A DNA stretch of 64,000 nt from UBA5436 sp050951845 (GCA_050951845.1 JBMNJV010000001.1:930001-994000), one strand, 5' to 3'; counted from the stretch's first letter, positions 1 through 10,371 are shown. Numbers and translations are program-made. Notes: generated by a model from the letters alone, not told the origin.

Positions 1-3000
1 ACGGGGAATCCAAAGGGTGTCGTCAATTCACACCGGGCTCTCTCCATGGCTATTCGCGGCAATACATTAAGCCGCACGGAGCATGACACCTTCCTGTCCG
101 TTGCCTCCTTCTCCTTTATTGCGGTGGTACTGGAAATCTTCACGCCTCTTTCACTGGGCGGCACGATCCATATTGCCGGAGACAATCTGCGCAAGGATGC
201 GCAGGCACTTGTAGATTATATACGCCGGAATGGCATCACAACATGCTTCTCTCCTCCGCAAATGGCGCGCATCATCCTGCCGCAGCTGGAGGATCAGCTC
301 TCCAGTATGGTCATCGGTTCCGACCGCGTAACTAATATATACAGCGACAAGGTTCAGATCTATAATGCATACGGCTGTAGCGAAACTTGCGGCCCGCTCA
401 CGAGCTTTCAGATCGACCGTGCTTATCCCGATATCACGCCTATCGGCAAACCCTATGCCGGAAGCTGTGTGTACATTCTGGATGACGAAAATAATCTGCT
501 CCCGGAGGGAGAAGAGGGCGAGATCTGTATCAGCGGGCAGGTGGCGCTTGGTTATTTAAATCTTCCGGAGCTGACCGCAGAACGCTTCATCCCGAATCCC
601 CGGTCCGGGAGCGAGGATGATAAAACTCTGTTCAAGACCAATGACATCGGACGTATCAATGAAAACGGGCAGCTGGAATATGTGCAGCGAAAGGACTGGA
701 TGATCAAGGTGCGCGGCTACCGCGTGGAGCCCGGTGAGATCGAGGCAACGATTGTACGCCTGACCTCTGCGGATCAGGCCGTAGTAAAAGGCTTCGAGAA
801 TGCCAATGGGGAAACCAGCCTGTTCTGTGTATACACTGCCGGGGAAACCCTGGCGCCGGAATCCATCACGGAGGCCATTTCCGGCTTCCTTCCTTCCTAT
901 ATGATGCCAGCTTTCCTGCAGCAGGTGGATGTACTGCCTGTAAATGCCAATGGTAAGGTGGACCGCCGGAGCATTCTGCCGCCGGACGCGGCAAAGTTCC
1001 GCTCTGCGTATCAGGCTCCTGAAAATGACCGGGAGGCTGCAATTTGTGCTGCCTTCCGGCGTGTGCTGGGCATTGACCGTGTCGGTACGCTGGATGATTT
1101 TAACCTGATCGGCGGTGATTCCATCTCAGCGGCGAAGGTGCAGGCAGAATTAGAGGGAATGAATCTGTCTGCCAGCGACATTCTCACACTGGGCACACCG
1201 CAGAAGCTGGCTGCACGGGTAAAAGCCGGCCTGTCCAAAGCGAAAAAACGCGATTGCTGGCCGTTGACCTTTGCTGAGCGGCAAATGGCTGTGGAACAGG
1301 GCATGAATCTTGAATCCACTTCCTATAATATCAATTTCCTTGCCATAGAGATCGAAGGCGAATTTGATGCCGATCGCTTTGAGCAGGCGCTCAACGCCAT
1401 GGCTGAGCGCCATGCGGTGCTGCGCAGTATTTACCCTCTGGAAAAAGGAGAGTATATCCATCGCATTTTGGATGAATTGCACATTCCCGTTGTGCGCCGC
1501 AGCTGTGCAAGGGAAGACGTGCAGAGCATCATGGAAGCAGAGAACCGTCCGTTCGATCTGGCGAAAGCGCCGCTGTTACGCTGCGAGGTTTTTGAGCATG
1601 CGGCCAACCTGCATACGCTGCATTTCTGCTTCCATCATATCATTATGGACGGCTCCGGTTGGCCCACCTTTATAGACGAGTTATTCCGGCTTTACCATGG
1701 TGAGACTCTGCCGGAGCAGGCCTTCGATTATCAGGATTACGCTGTGTGGCAGGCGGAAAACGCCGATCTGCAAAGGCAGGAAGCTTTCTTCAAAGAAATG
1801 TTTGCCGACGGAGTTCCGGAAAATGAAATGCCTACCCATGTGAACCGGCCCTTCGTGCTGCCGGAAGCAGATGAGGACATTGTTGCTGTTCTGCCCGGAG
1901 CCTCAATTAAAGAAGCTGCTGTGCGTCTTGGTGTGACGCAGTATGGTTTCCTGTTGAGCGTGCTGGGCATGACTCTGGCCAAGTATTGCGGCTGCGAGGA
2001 TATAGTGGTGGGTACTGCTATGAGCGGCCGAACTCTGAAAGAACAGGAAAAGATGATTGGCATGTTTGTCAACACGCTGCCGGTGCGCATGAAGCCCGTT
2101 GGGGATATCCTGTTTAAGGACTATGTGCTCAGGACAGCGCAGACCATCCGGGGTGTACAGGCCAACCAGACCTATCCGTTTGAGCAGTTGGTGCCCATGC
2201 TGGCTCCGGATCGCAACGCTTCCCGTTCCCCGGTGTTTGATGTGATATTTAACTATCTGCAGAAGCAGCCTCTGCCCGAAATCGAAGGTGCAAAGGCAGC
2301 ATATATTCCCGTTAAGGGTCAGGCACTGCAGATGGATCTGGTGCTGGAGGCGGTACACGAAGGCCCCGATTTCAAGTTTAAGCTCTCTTATTCCCGTCAG
2401 TTATATGACGATACGGTGATAGAGAATTTCATGGAGCAGTTCATCATCACTCTGCAGCGCTGCTGTGAGGACGGCGATAACCGGATGCTGGCTGATCTTG
2501 TCGAACTGCCTGAGCGCCAGAGACGGCAGATTGTGTGCGATTTCCCGGGCAAAACGGTGGAAGGCTGGGGTGGCAGAACGATTATTTCTCTCTTTAAGGA
2601 ACAGGCAGCCAAAACCCCCGACAACGATGCGGTCGTGTTCGGGAAAGAGACCTTGAGCTATCGTCAGCTGGATAAGGTATCTGACTGTCTGGCTGTCCAT
2701 CTGAGGAAGAGGGGCGCCGATCGCGGAAGCGTTGTGGGCATCCTGGTCAACCGAGGTTTGATGATGCCCATCGGCGCACTGGCTGTATTGAAAACCGGTG
2801 CGGCTTATCTGCCTCTGGATCCCGGCTATCCTTCCGACCGTCTGCAGTATATGCTGGAGGACGCGAATGCGAAGGTGCTGATTAGCGACAGCGACCTCTT
2901 GGACCGTGTGCCGGAGTATTCCGGCTTCATTGTGGAAAGCGCCGTTATAGATACACTTCCTGCTGCAGAAGCGCCGGAAGATATGTCCCGTCCCGAGGAT

Positions 3001-6000
3001 CTGTTCATCCTGCTCTACACCTCCGGCACCACCGGCAAACCCAAGGGAGTCATGCTAACCAACGCCAATGTGGCGAATTACCTCCACTTCTATGCTGACA
3101 GCTACCAGCTCTGCGAAAGCGACAATATTCCTGCTTATGCCAGTTTTGGCTTTGATGCGCACATGATGGATTTGTATCCCACCCTGCTCAGGGGGGCATG
3201 TCTGCATATCCTGCCGGAGGAAATGCGCCTGGATCTGCCGGGCATTCGCAGGTATTTTGAGGAAAACAAAATCACCGTTGCATTTATGACAACACAGCTG
3301 GGCAGGCAGTTTGCCGAAAGCATGCGCGTCCCCACACTGCGCGCCCTGTCGGTAGGCGGCGAAACGCTTGTGCCGCTGGATCCGCCGGAAATTCCTTTGT
3401 TTAATATCTACGGCCCCACGGAATGTTCGGTTGCCTGTACCAAACAGCAGGTCGACAAGCTGTATGACCGTATTCCTATCGGTAAGGCAACCTACAATAC
3501 GGCTCTCTATGTGGTGGATGGACGAGGCAGGCTGGCGCCTGTGGGTGTTCCCGGAGAACTGTACATCTCCGGCATACAGGTAGCGGACGGCTATCTGAAC
3601 CGTCCTGACCTGACCGCAGAAAAATTCATTGCCAATACGTTCACCGACGACCCGCTGTATGCCAGAGTTTATAAGAGCGGAGATGTGGTGCGCTTCCTGC
3701 CGGACGGTGCGATCGACTTCGTCGGCAGACGTGACTTCCAGGTGAAAATCCGCGGTTTCCGCGTGGAACTGACAGAGATTGAGGGACGCATCCGCGCTTT
3801 TGACGGCATCAAGGATGCCGCGGTTATCGCCCAGGAGGATGCCGGCGGCGGAAAGCGTGTGGTGGCCTACGTGGTTTCCGACACACCTGTGGATATCAAG
3901 GCCATGAATGCTTTCATCGAGGATGAACTGCCCGGCTACATGGTGCCCTCTGCCACTATGCAGATTGAGCGTATTCCGCTCAACCAGAACGGCAAAGTCA
4001 ATCGCCGCGAGCTCCCGCGCATTCAGCTGCAGACGGAAGAAATTGTCGCACCCAGAAACGAAGAAGAAAAGACCATTTTCGATGCAGTTGCGTCTGTGCT
4101 TAAGCATGAAGATTTCGGCGTGACTACTGATCTGATGTATGCAGGATTGAACTCTCTCTCTGCAATCAAGGCCGCGGCACTGATAACAGAAAACACCGGT
4201 AAAAATCTGCGCACTGCTGATCTCATGCGGGAAAAGACCATCGAAAAAATCGCTCAGCTTCTGGCTGACAGCAGCGACTATCAGATCAAAACCTATGACA
4301 AGCAGGCTTATTATCCGCTGACGCAGAACCAGATGGGGTTGTATTTCGCATGCGTGAAGGATCCCGGAACACTGATGTATAATATTCCTGTTGAGCTATC
4401 CTTCGGCAACGGTGTGGAGCCGGAAAAACTGCACAGCGCCATCCTTGGGGTGATTGAGGCCCATCCCTATATTAAAACCCGCTTCTCAGTGCGGGACAAT
4501 GAGCCTGTACAGCTGCGTATGGACGACGTGCAGGCAGAGATCCCGGTGATTACCTGTACTGCGGAAGAATATGCTGTCCGCAGGGAAGGTTTCGTGCGTC
4601 CCTTCTCCTTCTTTGAAGGTGCGTTGTTCCGCATGGAAATCTGCGTGCTGCCCGATAGTGTGAAGCTGCTGGGGGATTTCCACCATATGGTCTTTGACGG
4701 CGGCTCTCTGGATATTTTTCTGCATGATCTGGCAGCAGCTTACGAAGGCGCCCGGATTGCGGCGGAAACCTTCACCAGCTTTGACCTGGCGCTGCTGGAG
4801 CAGGAAAAGACGCAGGGCAGTGCCTGGGCAGAAGATAAGGCATTCTTCCATCACCGGCTGGGTGATGGCGAAGGCGCCACCGTATTCCCTACCGACAAAA
4901 AGAGTGATGGCCCCGGTGCGCCCCGATCAGTGTATGCCACGATCACTAAAAGCAGTGTGGAGCAAGCCATCAAGGGCATGGGCGTTACGGCTTCCAATCT
5001 GTTCCTTGCTGCAACCATGCTGGTTTCCGGGCGGTTTGCCTCCGCGAAGAATGTGCGGATCGCTGCCATCAGTAACGGTCGTGAGGGTGTTCATGTGCAG
5101 CGTAATTTCGGTATGCTGGTCAAAACACTGCCTATGGTCATGACCGTTGAACCGGTTGTGACAGCCGCCGCTTATCTGGCCGGCGTGCAGCAGGAAATGA
5201 ATGAGGTGCTGGCACATCAGGCCTATTCCTACCTGCAGGCGGCGTCGGATTACGGCTACAATTCACAGATGCTGTATGCATATCAAGGCGGTGTGGTTTC
5301 TCATTATAAAATAGGTGGTACCCCTGTAACCATGCGCCCCCTTGGCCTAAATCACGCAAAATTCCCCATTTCCGTCAACATTCAGGAAAACGATACGGAC
5401 TTCATCGTGGAAGCTGAATACGATGATGCTGTTTACAACGCCTCTACCATGCACACACTGGCATCGTGCATCGCCCATACCGCCGGATTGCTGGTCCGCA
5501 ACGGAGACACGGCTGTCGGCAGCCTTTCTATCTGCGACAAGGAGCAACTGGCGTTAGTGAATTCCTTCAGCCCTCAGCTTCCCGCAAAGCCTGTCGGCGG
5601 ACTGCATCAGCTCTTTGAACGGTGGGCCGGTCATACGCCGGATGCTCTTGCTCTGATTGCTTCGGATGCGGCGCTCAGCTTCGCTGAGCTTAACCGACGC
5701 GCCAACGCGCTGGCACACAGCCTGCTCGCTCTGGGCGTAAAGCCTGAGGATCGCGTGGCCTTTACGCTGGGGCGTGACAGCCGCATTCTTGTTTCCATGC
5801 TGGGCATTATCAAGGCAGGCTGCGCCTATATTCCCGTGGACCCGGACTACCCCCGGGAGCGTGTAGAACATGTGCTGGAGGACAGCGAGGCCCGCTTCAT
5901 TCTGACTGACGGTCCCTCAACTTTGAAGAATAGCCTGGATGTCAGCGAATTGTTGAAGAACGAAAATACGTTCAATCCGAATCTGCCTGTACGGCAGGAA

Positions 6001-8553
6001 CAGCTTTGCTACATCATCTATACCTCAGGTTCCACCGGAAAGCCCAAGGGCGTGATGCTCACTCACGGCGGCATCATCAACTATGTGCTGGACGATGAGC
6101 AAAATCGCCACGTGCGCGCGCTGGTGGAGCATCGCTGCACCATGTGCTCGGTGACTACGGTAAGTTTTGATATGTTCCTCAAGGAAGCCTTCACCACGCT
6201 GATGAATGGCCTGACATTGGTGCTGGCTGACGATGAGGAAGCCAAGAACCCGGATAAGCTGGCTGCCCTGTTTGCGCGTACGGGTGCAAATGCCTTCAAT
6301 GCTACACCGTCACGTATGCTGCAATATATGGAACTGCCTGCAATGAAGGAGGCACTGGCAGAGTGCCGGGTCATCATGGCAGGCGGCGAGACTTATCCCC
6401 CCGCTTTGTACCGAAAGCTGCGCGAAGTGACCGATGCGGTGCTGATCAATACCTATGGTCCGACCGAAATCACGGTGTCTTCCAACGGAAAACTGCTCGA
6501 TAGCGAAGTCGTTACCATCGGCGCGCCGCTGCGCGGTGTGGCGGAGCAGGTAATGGATATTTATGGGCAACCCCTGCCTGCCGGCTTTATCGGTGAACTG
6601 TGGATTGGAGGTTACGGTGTTGCACGGGGCTACTTCGGCAATCCGGAAATGACCGCCGAACGGTTTGTGGAATACAACGGGCTGCGCTGGTACAAGTCAG
6701 GCGATCTCGCCAAGTGGACGGATAATGGCGAAATTATCGTTCTGGGCAGAAATGACGGACAAATCAAGCTGCGCGGCCTGCGCATTGAATTGGGTGAAAT
6801 CGAAAACAGTCTGAATGCGGTGGCCGATGTGCGTTCCTGCGCCGTTCTGGTGCGTAAGCTGCACGGACAGGAACATCTGTGTGCCTATTATACCGCCACG
6901 CGTGAACTGCCCGCGGAGGAACTGCGTGAGGTCCTGCTCAAGACCCTTACTAAATACATGGTGCCCACTGCTTATCTGCAGCTGGATGAAATGCCCATGA
7001 CCCCCAACGGCAAGATAGACCGCAAACGCTTACCGGACGCCAAACTGATGCAGCGTCAGGAGTACGAAGCTCCAGCCAATGAGGCAGAGCAGACTTACTG
7101 TGAGATTTTTGCTGAGATTCTGCACCTGGAACAAGTGGGGGCGACTGATAATTTCTTTGACTTGGGCGGCACTTCGCTGCTGGTGACTCAGGTGACAATC
7201 GATGCTGCACAAAAGGGGATACAGCTGAGCTATGGTGACGTATTTGCCAATCCCACTCCCAGAGAACTGGCTGCCATCCGCAGTCATGCGGAGCAGTCGT
7301 TCGGGAAGGATGAGATTTCGGATTATGATTACGCGCCCATCCATGCGCTGCTTGAGGAAAATACCATTGAAGAACTGAAAGACGGTAAGCTGCGTGCCCT
7401 GGGGAATGTCTGTATCACCGGTGCCGGCGGTTTCCTTGGTATCCATGTGTTGCGTGCCTATCTGCAAATGGAGAAAGGAACAGCCTTCTGTGTCGTCCGC
7501 GGCAGGAAGAATCTCAGTTCCGAAAAGCGGCTCAAGAGTATGCTCGCCTACTATTTTGGCGGGGACACGCTGAAGATCAATGGCAAACCGTTCCTGGATG
7601 CGATGGATGAATTATTCTCCAGCCGCATTGTGATGATAGACGGCAGCATCACGGATGATTCCCTATATCAAAAACTTGACCGGCTGCCCATTGACACTTA
7701 TATCAACTGTGCCGCCAACGTTAAACACTTCTCCGCCGGTACGGATATTGAGGACATTAACTACGGCGGCGTAAAGATGGCGCTGGATTTCTGTAGTCAG
7801 AAGAAATGCCGTTTCGTGCAGGTTTCTACCGCCAGTATCGCCGGCATGAGCATCAATGGCGAGCCGGATGAAAAACTGTTGCTCAGTGAGCGGATGCTTT
7901 ATTTCGGCCAGGATCTTTCCAACAAGTATGCCCGCAGTAAATTCCTGGCGGAGCGTGCCGTGCTTGAATCTGCGCTTGATGGTGCGGACGTGAAGATCAT
8001 GCGCGTGGGCAACCTGATGGCCCGCGACGCGGACGGTGAATTCCAGATCAATTTTGCTACCAACAACTTCCTCGGCAGGCTGAAAGCATACAGCCTCATC
8101 GGTAAGATTCCCTATGAAGCCATGGGCATGAATACGGAATTTGCACCAATTGATTTCACGGCGGTTGCGCTGCTTTTGCTTGCGAAAACGCCTGAAAAGT
8201 GCAGAGTGTTCCATCCTTACAACGACCATCACATCTTCCTGGGCGATGCCATCGATGTACTGCGCAGACGGGGCATGGACATTGAACCGTGCGAGACGGA
8301 GGAATATGAGTGTAGTTTTGGCGAGACCATGCGGGATCCCGCAAAAGCGCGCTATCTCAATTCGTTGATTGCATACAACGAGCACGGTAAGCGCGTAATG
8401 CCCATCAAGTCCGTCAACAGCTATACCTCTCAGGTGCTGCTGCGCCAGGGCTTTAAGTGGCCTATCACATCCGATGCGTATCTGGATCGGTTCTTTGCAA
8501 TGATGGAAGGCCTCGGTTTCTTCGACCATGATTCTGAAATCGGGAAGGAGTAA
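1..8553 (+). CDS. Nonribosomal peptide synthetase, A-T-C-A-T-C-A-T-reductase (5' end outside window)
   Basis: The frame is open from base 1, where it already reads an adenylation A3 core (TGNPKGVV), so the gene begins upstream and the ATG at 46 is internal. Domains by position: adenylation 1 to about 1000 (NGK near 949-957); carrier with GGDSI, Ser codon 1120-1122; condensation about 1255-2550, HHxxxDG at 1633-1653; adenylation about 2580-4010; carrier with GLNSLS, Ser codon 4153-4155; condensation about 4309-5560, HHxxxDG from 4681; adenylation about 5600-7040; carrier with GGTSL, Ser codon 7174-7176; thioester reductase about 7405-8540 with GAGGFLG (7420-7440) and YARSK (7927-7941). No epimerase or thioesterase is seen. 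By family knowledge the reductase releases the carrier-bound peptide as an aldehyde or alcohol using NAD(P)H. The first adenylation domain has an altered substrate pocket. Codon use and G+C are unlike the genes after 12 kb. Confidence 0.93.
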   Translation, partial: TGNPKGVVNSHRALSMAIRGNTLSRTEHDTFLSVASFSFIAVVLEIFTPLSLGGTIHIAGDNLRKDAQALVDYIRRNGITTCFSPPQMARIILPQLEDQLSSMVIGSDRVTNIYSDKVQIYNAYGCSETCGPLTSFQIDRAYPDITPIGKPYAGSCVYILDDENNLLPEGEEGEICISGQVALGYLNLPELTAERFIPNPRSGSEDDKTLFKTNDIGRINENGQLEYVQRKDWMIKVRGYRVEPGEIEATIVRLTSADQAVVKGFENANGETSLFCVYTAGETLAPESITEAISGFLPSYMMPAFLQQVDVLPVNANGKVDRRSILPPDAAKFRSAYQAPENDREAAICAAFRRVLGIDRVGTLDDFNLIGGDSISAAKVQAELEGMNLSASDILTLGTPQKLAARVKAGLSKAKKRDCWPLTFAERQMAVEQGMNLESTSYNINFLAIEIEGEFDADRFEQALNAMAERHAVLRSIYPLEKGEYIHRILDELHIPVVRRSCAREDVQSIMEAENRPFDLAKAPLLRCEVFEHAANLHTLHFCFHHIIMDGSGWPTFIDELFRLYHGETLPEQAFDYQDYAVWQAENADLQRQEAFFKEMFADGVPENEMPTHVNRPFVLPEADEDIVAVLPGASIKEAAVRLGVTQYGFLLSVLGMTLAKYCGCEDIVVGTAMSGRTLKEQEKMIGMFVNTLPVRMKPVGDILFKDYVLRTAQTIRGVQANQTYPFEQLVPMLAPDRNASRSPVFDVIFNYLQKQPLPEIEGAKAAYIPVKGQALQMDLVLEAVHEGPDFKFKLSYSRQLYDDTVIENFMEQFIITLQRCCEDGDNRMLADLVELPERQRRQIVCDFPGKTVEGWGGRTIISLFKEQAAKTPDNDAVVFGKETLSYRQLDKVSDCLAVHLRKRGADRGSVVGILVNRGLMMPIGALAVLKTGAAYLPLDPGYPSDRLQYMLEDANAKVLISDSDLLDRVPEYSGFIVESAVIDTLPAAEAPEDMSRPEDLFILLYTSGTTGKPKGVMLTNANVANYLHFYADSYQLCESDNIPAYASFGFDAHMMDLYPTLLRGACLHILPEEMRLDLPGIRRYFEENKITVAFMTTQLGRQFAESMRVPTLRALSVGGETLVPLDPPEIPLFNIYGPTECSVACTKQQVDKLYDRIPIGKATYNTALYVVDGRGRLAPVGVPGELYISGIQVADGYLNRPDLTAEKFIANTFTDDPLYARVYKSGDVVRFLPDGAIDFVGRRDFQVKIRGFRVELTEIEGRIRAFDGIKDAAVIAQEDAGGGKRVVAYVVSDTPVDIKAMNAFIEDELPGYMVPSATMQIERIPLNQNGKVNRRELPRIQLQTEEIVAPRNEEEKTIFDAVASVLKHEDFGVTTDLMYAGLNSLSAIKAAALITENTGKNLRTADLMREKTIEKIAQLLADSSDYQIKTYDKQAYYPLTQNQMGLYFACVKDPGTLMYNIPVELSFGNGVEPEKLHSAILGVIEAHPYIKTRFSVRDNEPVQLRMDDVQAEIPVITCTAEEYAVRREGFVRPFSFFEGALFRMEICVLPDSVKLLGDFHHMVFDGGSLDIFLHDLAAAYEGARIAAETFTSFDLALLEQEKTQGSAWAEDKAFFHHRLGDGEGATVFPTDKKSDGPGAPRSVYATITKSSVEQAIKGMGVTASNLFLAATMLVSGRFASAKNVRIAAISNGREGVHVQRNFGMLVKTLPMVMTVEPVVTAAAYLAGVQQEMNEVLAHQAYSYLQAASDYGYNSQMLYAYQGGVVSHYKIGGTPVTMRPLGLNHAKFPISVNIQENDTDFIVEAEYDDAVYNASTMHTLASCIAHTAGLLVRNGDTAVGSLSICDKEQLALVNSFSPQLPAKPVGGLHQLFERWAGHTPDALALIASDAALSFAELNRRANALAHSLLALGVKPEDRVAFTLGRDSRILVSMLGIIKAGCAYIPVDPDYPRERVEHVLEDSEARFILTDGPSTLKNSLDVSELLKNENTFNPNLPVRQEQLCYIIYTSGSTGKPKGVMLTHGGIINYVLDDEQNRHVRALVEHRCTMCSVTTVSFDMFLKEAFTTLMNGLTLVLADDEEAKNPDKLAALFARTGANAFNATPSRMLQYMELPAMKEALAECRVIMAGGETYPPALYRKLREVTDAVLINTYGPTEITVSSNGKLLDSEVVTIGAPLRGVAEQVMDIYGQPLPAGFIGELWIGGYGVARGYFGNPEMTAERFVEYNGLRWYKSGDLAKWTDNGEIIVLGRNDGQIKLRGLRIELGEIENSLNAVADVRSCAVLVRKLHGQEHLCAYYTATRELPAEELREVLLKTLTKYMVPTAYLQLDEMPMTPNGKIDRKRLPDAKLMQRQEYEAPANEAEQTYCEIFAEILHLEQVGATDNFFDLGGTSLLVTQVTIDAAQKGIQLSYGDVFANPTPRELAAIRSHAEQSFGKDEISDYDYAPIHALLEENTIEELKDGKLRALGNVCITGAGGFLGIHVLRAYLQMEKGTAFCVVRGRKNLSSEKRLKSMLAYYFGGDTLKINGKPFLDAMDELFSSRIVMIDGSITDDSLYQKLDRLPIDTYINCAANVKHFSAGTDIEDINYGGVKMALDFCSQKKCRFVQVSTASIAGMSINGEPDEKLLLSERMLYFGQDLSNKYARSKFLAERAVLESALDGADVKIMRVGNLMARDADGEFQINFATNNFLGRLKAYSLIGKIPYEAMGMNTEFAPIDFTAVALLLLAKTPEKCRVFHPYNDHHIFLGDAIDVLRRRGMDIEPCETEEYECSFGETMRDPAKARYLNSLIAYNEHGKRVMPIKSVNSYTSQVLLRQGFKWPITSDAYLDRFFAMMEGLGFFDHDSEIGKE

Positions 8554-8558
8554 TTGCC

Positions 8559-10316
8559 ATGTATAAACGAAGCGGACAGATCATCCGGCAAAAGTTCGGG
8601 GAATATCTGCTGCCCACGGTCCTGACCTCCATGGCGATCTCCATGGCTTCGGTAGTGGATGGTATCATCGTGGGCAGTCTGCTGGGTGAGGTGGCGCTGG
8701 CTGCCGTTGGCCTGTCCGGCCCACTCATCTTCTGCATCAACCTTATTTATATGCTTTTTGCCGTCGGCGGGCTTACCTGTGCCTCCATCTCACTGGGTAG
8801 ACGCGATTTCCAAATGGCGAACCGGTTCTTCACGCTGTCCGTCGGCGGAGGACTTGGCGCGATGTGCATCTTCGTGGTGGTGATGCAGGTCATTTTGCGC
8901 CCGCTCAGTATCAGCCTCGCAGGCGGGGATGTGCAGCTGGCCGCCTTGACGGAAAGCTACCTTCGCCCGTTGCTGTTTACCGGTCCGGCACTGATGTTTT
9001 CCTCCGGCATGGCAATGTTCATCCGGATGGACGGCAATCCTAAAGTTTCTGCTGTGATTGTGATGATCGCCAATGCGGTCAATCTGGTGCTGGACTATGT
9101 TCTGATCCGCTTTTTGAACACCGGTATCGCCGGGGCAGGCATTTCCACCACATTGGGCTATGTGGCCGGTTCCGCCATTGTGATTCCCTATCTTGCGAAC
9201 AAAAAGCGCAGTTTCCATTTTGTTCGCCCCGGGAAAACCATGCTGAAAACGCTGCGTGATATCCTGAAGAGCGGCATGTCCAAGGCCGTCAGCCAAGTGT
9301 GCAATCTGGTGCGCTCTCTGGTGATCAACGCCGTGATTGTCTCTGCACTGGGTTCCATCGGCATGTCCATCATGACTGTATGTACCAATGTGCTGATGAT
9401 CTCCAATATCTTTGAGGGCGGTATTGCGGACACCCTGCTGCCCATTATCGGCACGCTGTATGGAGAAAAGGATTTCTTCGGTATCCGTCATGCTATGAGA
9501 ATTGCCCGGCGTGTGCTGATTGTGTGCAGTGCAGTGCTGGTGGCTTTTTTCCTGATTGCACCACAGCTGATGGGCATGGTCTTCGGCCTGACCTCGCCGG
9601 ATACATTGGCCCTGCTCAAGCCTGCGCTTCGGCTGTATGCGCTGTATCTTCCCTTTTCAGCTGCTATTATGTTGCTTCAAAATTTCTATAATACGACCGA
9701 GCGCCGCAGTCTTGCTACAAGTCTTGTGGTGATGGATGGTCTGCTGTTTGTGATTCCCTTCGCCGTGCTGTTTTCCGGCATACAGGCCAACCTGCTGTGG
9801 CTGTGCTATGCCGCTTCCGGCGCATGTACGCTGTTGGTTCTGTTGCTCCTGGCTCGCCGCATCCGGAAGAAAGAAAACGTGCAGGGATTGCTGTTGATCC
9901 AAGAGCGGGACGACTACATCCACAAATTTGATTTTACCATCGCGGCAACCAGGGAGGAAGCTGTCCGGCTGTCTGAGCGGGTTACGGCTCTTGAGGGGAA
10001 GGCGGCTGTTAATACCCGCCTGCTGAAAAAAGTTGCGCTTGTGTTGGAGGAAATGACGGTCGCATCCGTCCATTATGCCCATGCAGACAAAACCGGTTTG
10101 ATTGATATCTTTGTCTATGTAACTGATGCGGAGGTGACAATCCGGATGCGCGATAATGGAAGACCCTTCAATCCCCTGGAGTATATTCCTGAGGAGAATG
10201 ACGGCTGTATTACCGACAGCATCCGGCTGGTGAAAAAGCTGGCTTCGCGCATGGAATACAGCCGTCAGCTGGGGTTTAATACCTCAGTTCTGACCTTTGA
10301 AAATGCAATAACGTGA
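8559..10316 (+). CDS. MATE-family efflux transporter with C-terminal HATPase-like domain
   Basis: The 585-residue product starts 5 bases after the NRPS stop, with an AAGGAG ribosome site inside the NRPS end. Residues 1 to about 440 are very hydrophobic with the MATE pattern of two six-helix bundles (N-terminal bundle with VVDGIIVGSLLG). Residues from about 455 to the end resemble an RsbW/SpoIIAB-type histidine-kinase-like ATPase: the G1 box reads DNGRPFNPL near residue 531, and a helix EEMTVASVHYA near residue 500 fits the N box but has Ala where Asn is usual. MATE proteins are normally about 450 residues, so the extra domain is a real fusion. Position suggests it exports the NRPS product or gives self-protection; this is inference. 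Confidence 0.88.
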   Translation: MYKRSGQIIRQKFGEYLLPTVLTSMAISMASVVDGIIVGSLLGEVALAAVGLSGPLIFCINLIYMLFAVGGLTCASISLGRRDFQMANRFFTLSVGGGLGAMCIFVVVMQVILRPLSISLAGGDVQLAALTESYLRPLLFTGPALMFSSGMAMFIRMDGNPKVSAVIVMIANAVNLVLDYVLIRFLNTGIAGAGISTTLGYVAGSAIVIPYLANKKRSFHFVRPGKTMLKTLRDILKSGMSKAVSQVCNLVRSLVINAVIVSALGSIGMSIMTVCTNVLMISNIFEGGIADTLLPIIGTLYGEKDFFGIRHAMRIARRVLIVCSAVLVAFFLIAPQLMGMVFGLTSPDTLALLKPALRLYALYLPFSAAIMLLQNFYNTTERRSLATSLVVMDGLLFVIPFAVLFSGIQANLLWLCYAASGACTLLVLLLLARRIRKKENVQGLLLIQERDDYIHKFDFTIAATREEAVRLSERVTALEGKAAVNTRLLKKVALVLEEMTVASVHYAHADKTGLIDIFVYVTDAEVTIRMRDNGRPFNPLEYIPEENDGCITDSIRLVKKLASRMEYSRQLGFNTSVLTFENAIT

Positions 10317-10371
10317 TACAAGGTTTATCATCCGCTATATTACGAAACCATGAAACGCAGGAGGAAAAGAT

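Noticed and set aside
3055..4107. Long minus-strand frame (350 codons) inside the NRPS gene
   Set aside because: It is antisense to conserved adenylation motifs, rich in His and Gln from reversed G+C-rich codons, with no ribosome site or family signature.
8790..9491. Long minus-strand frame inside the MATE gene
   Set aside because: Same effect of G+C-rich codon use on the opposite strand; the plus-strand frame has clear membrane-protein character.
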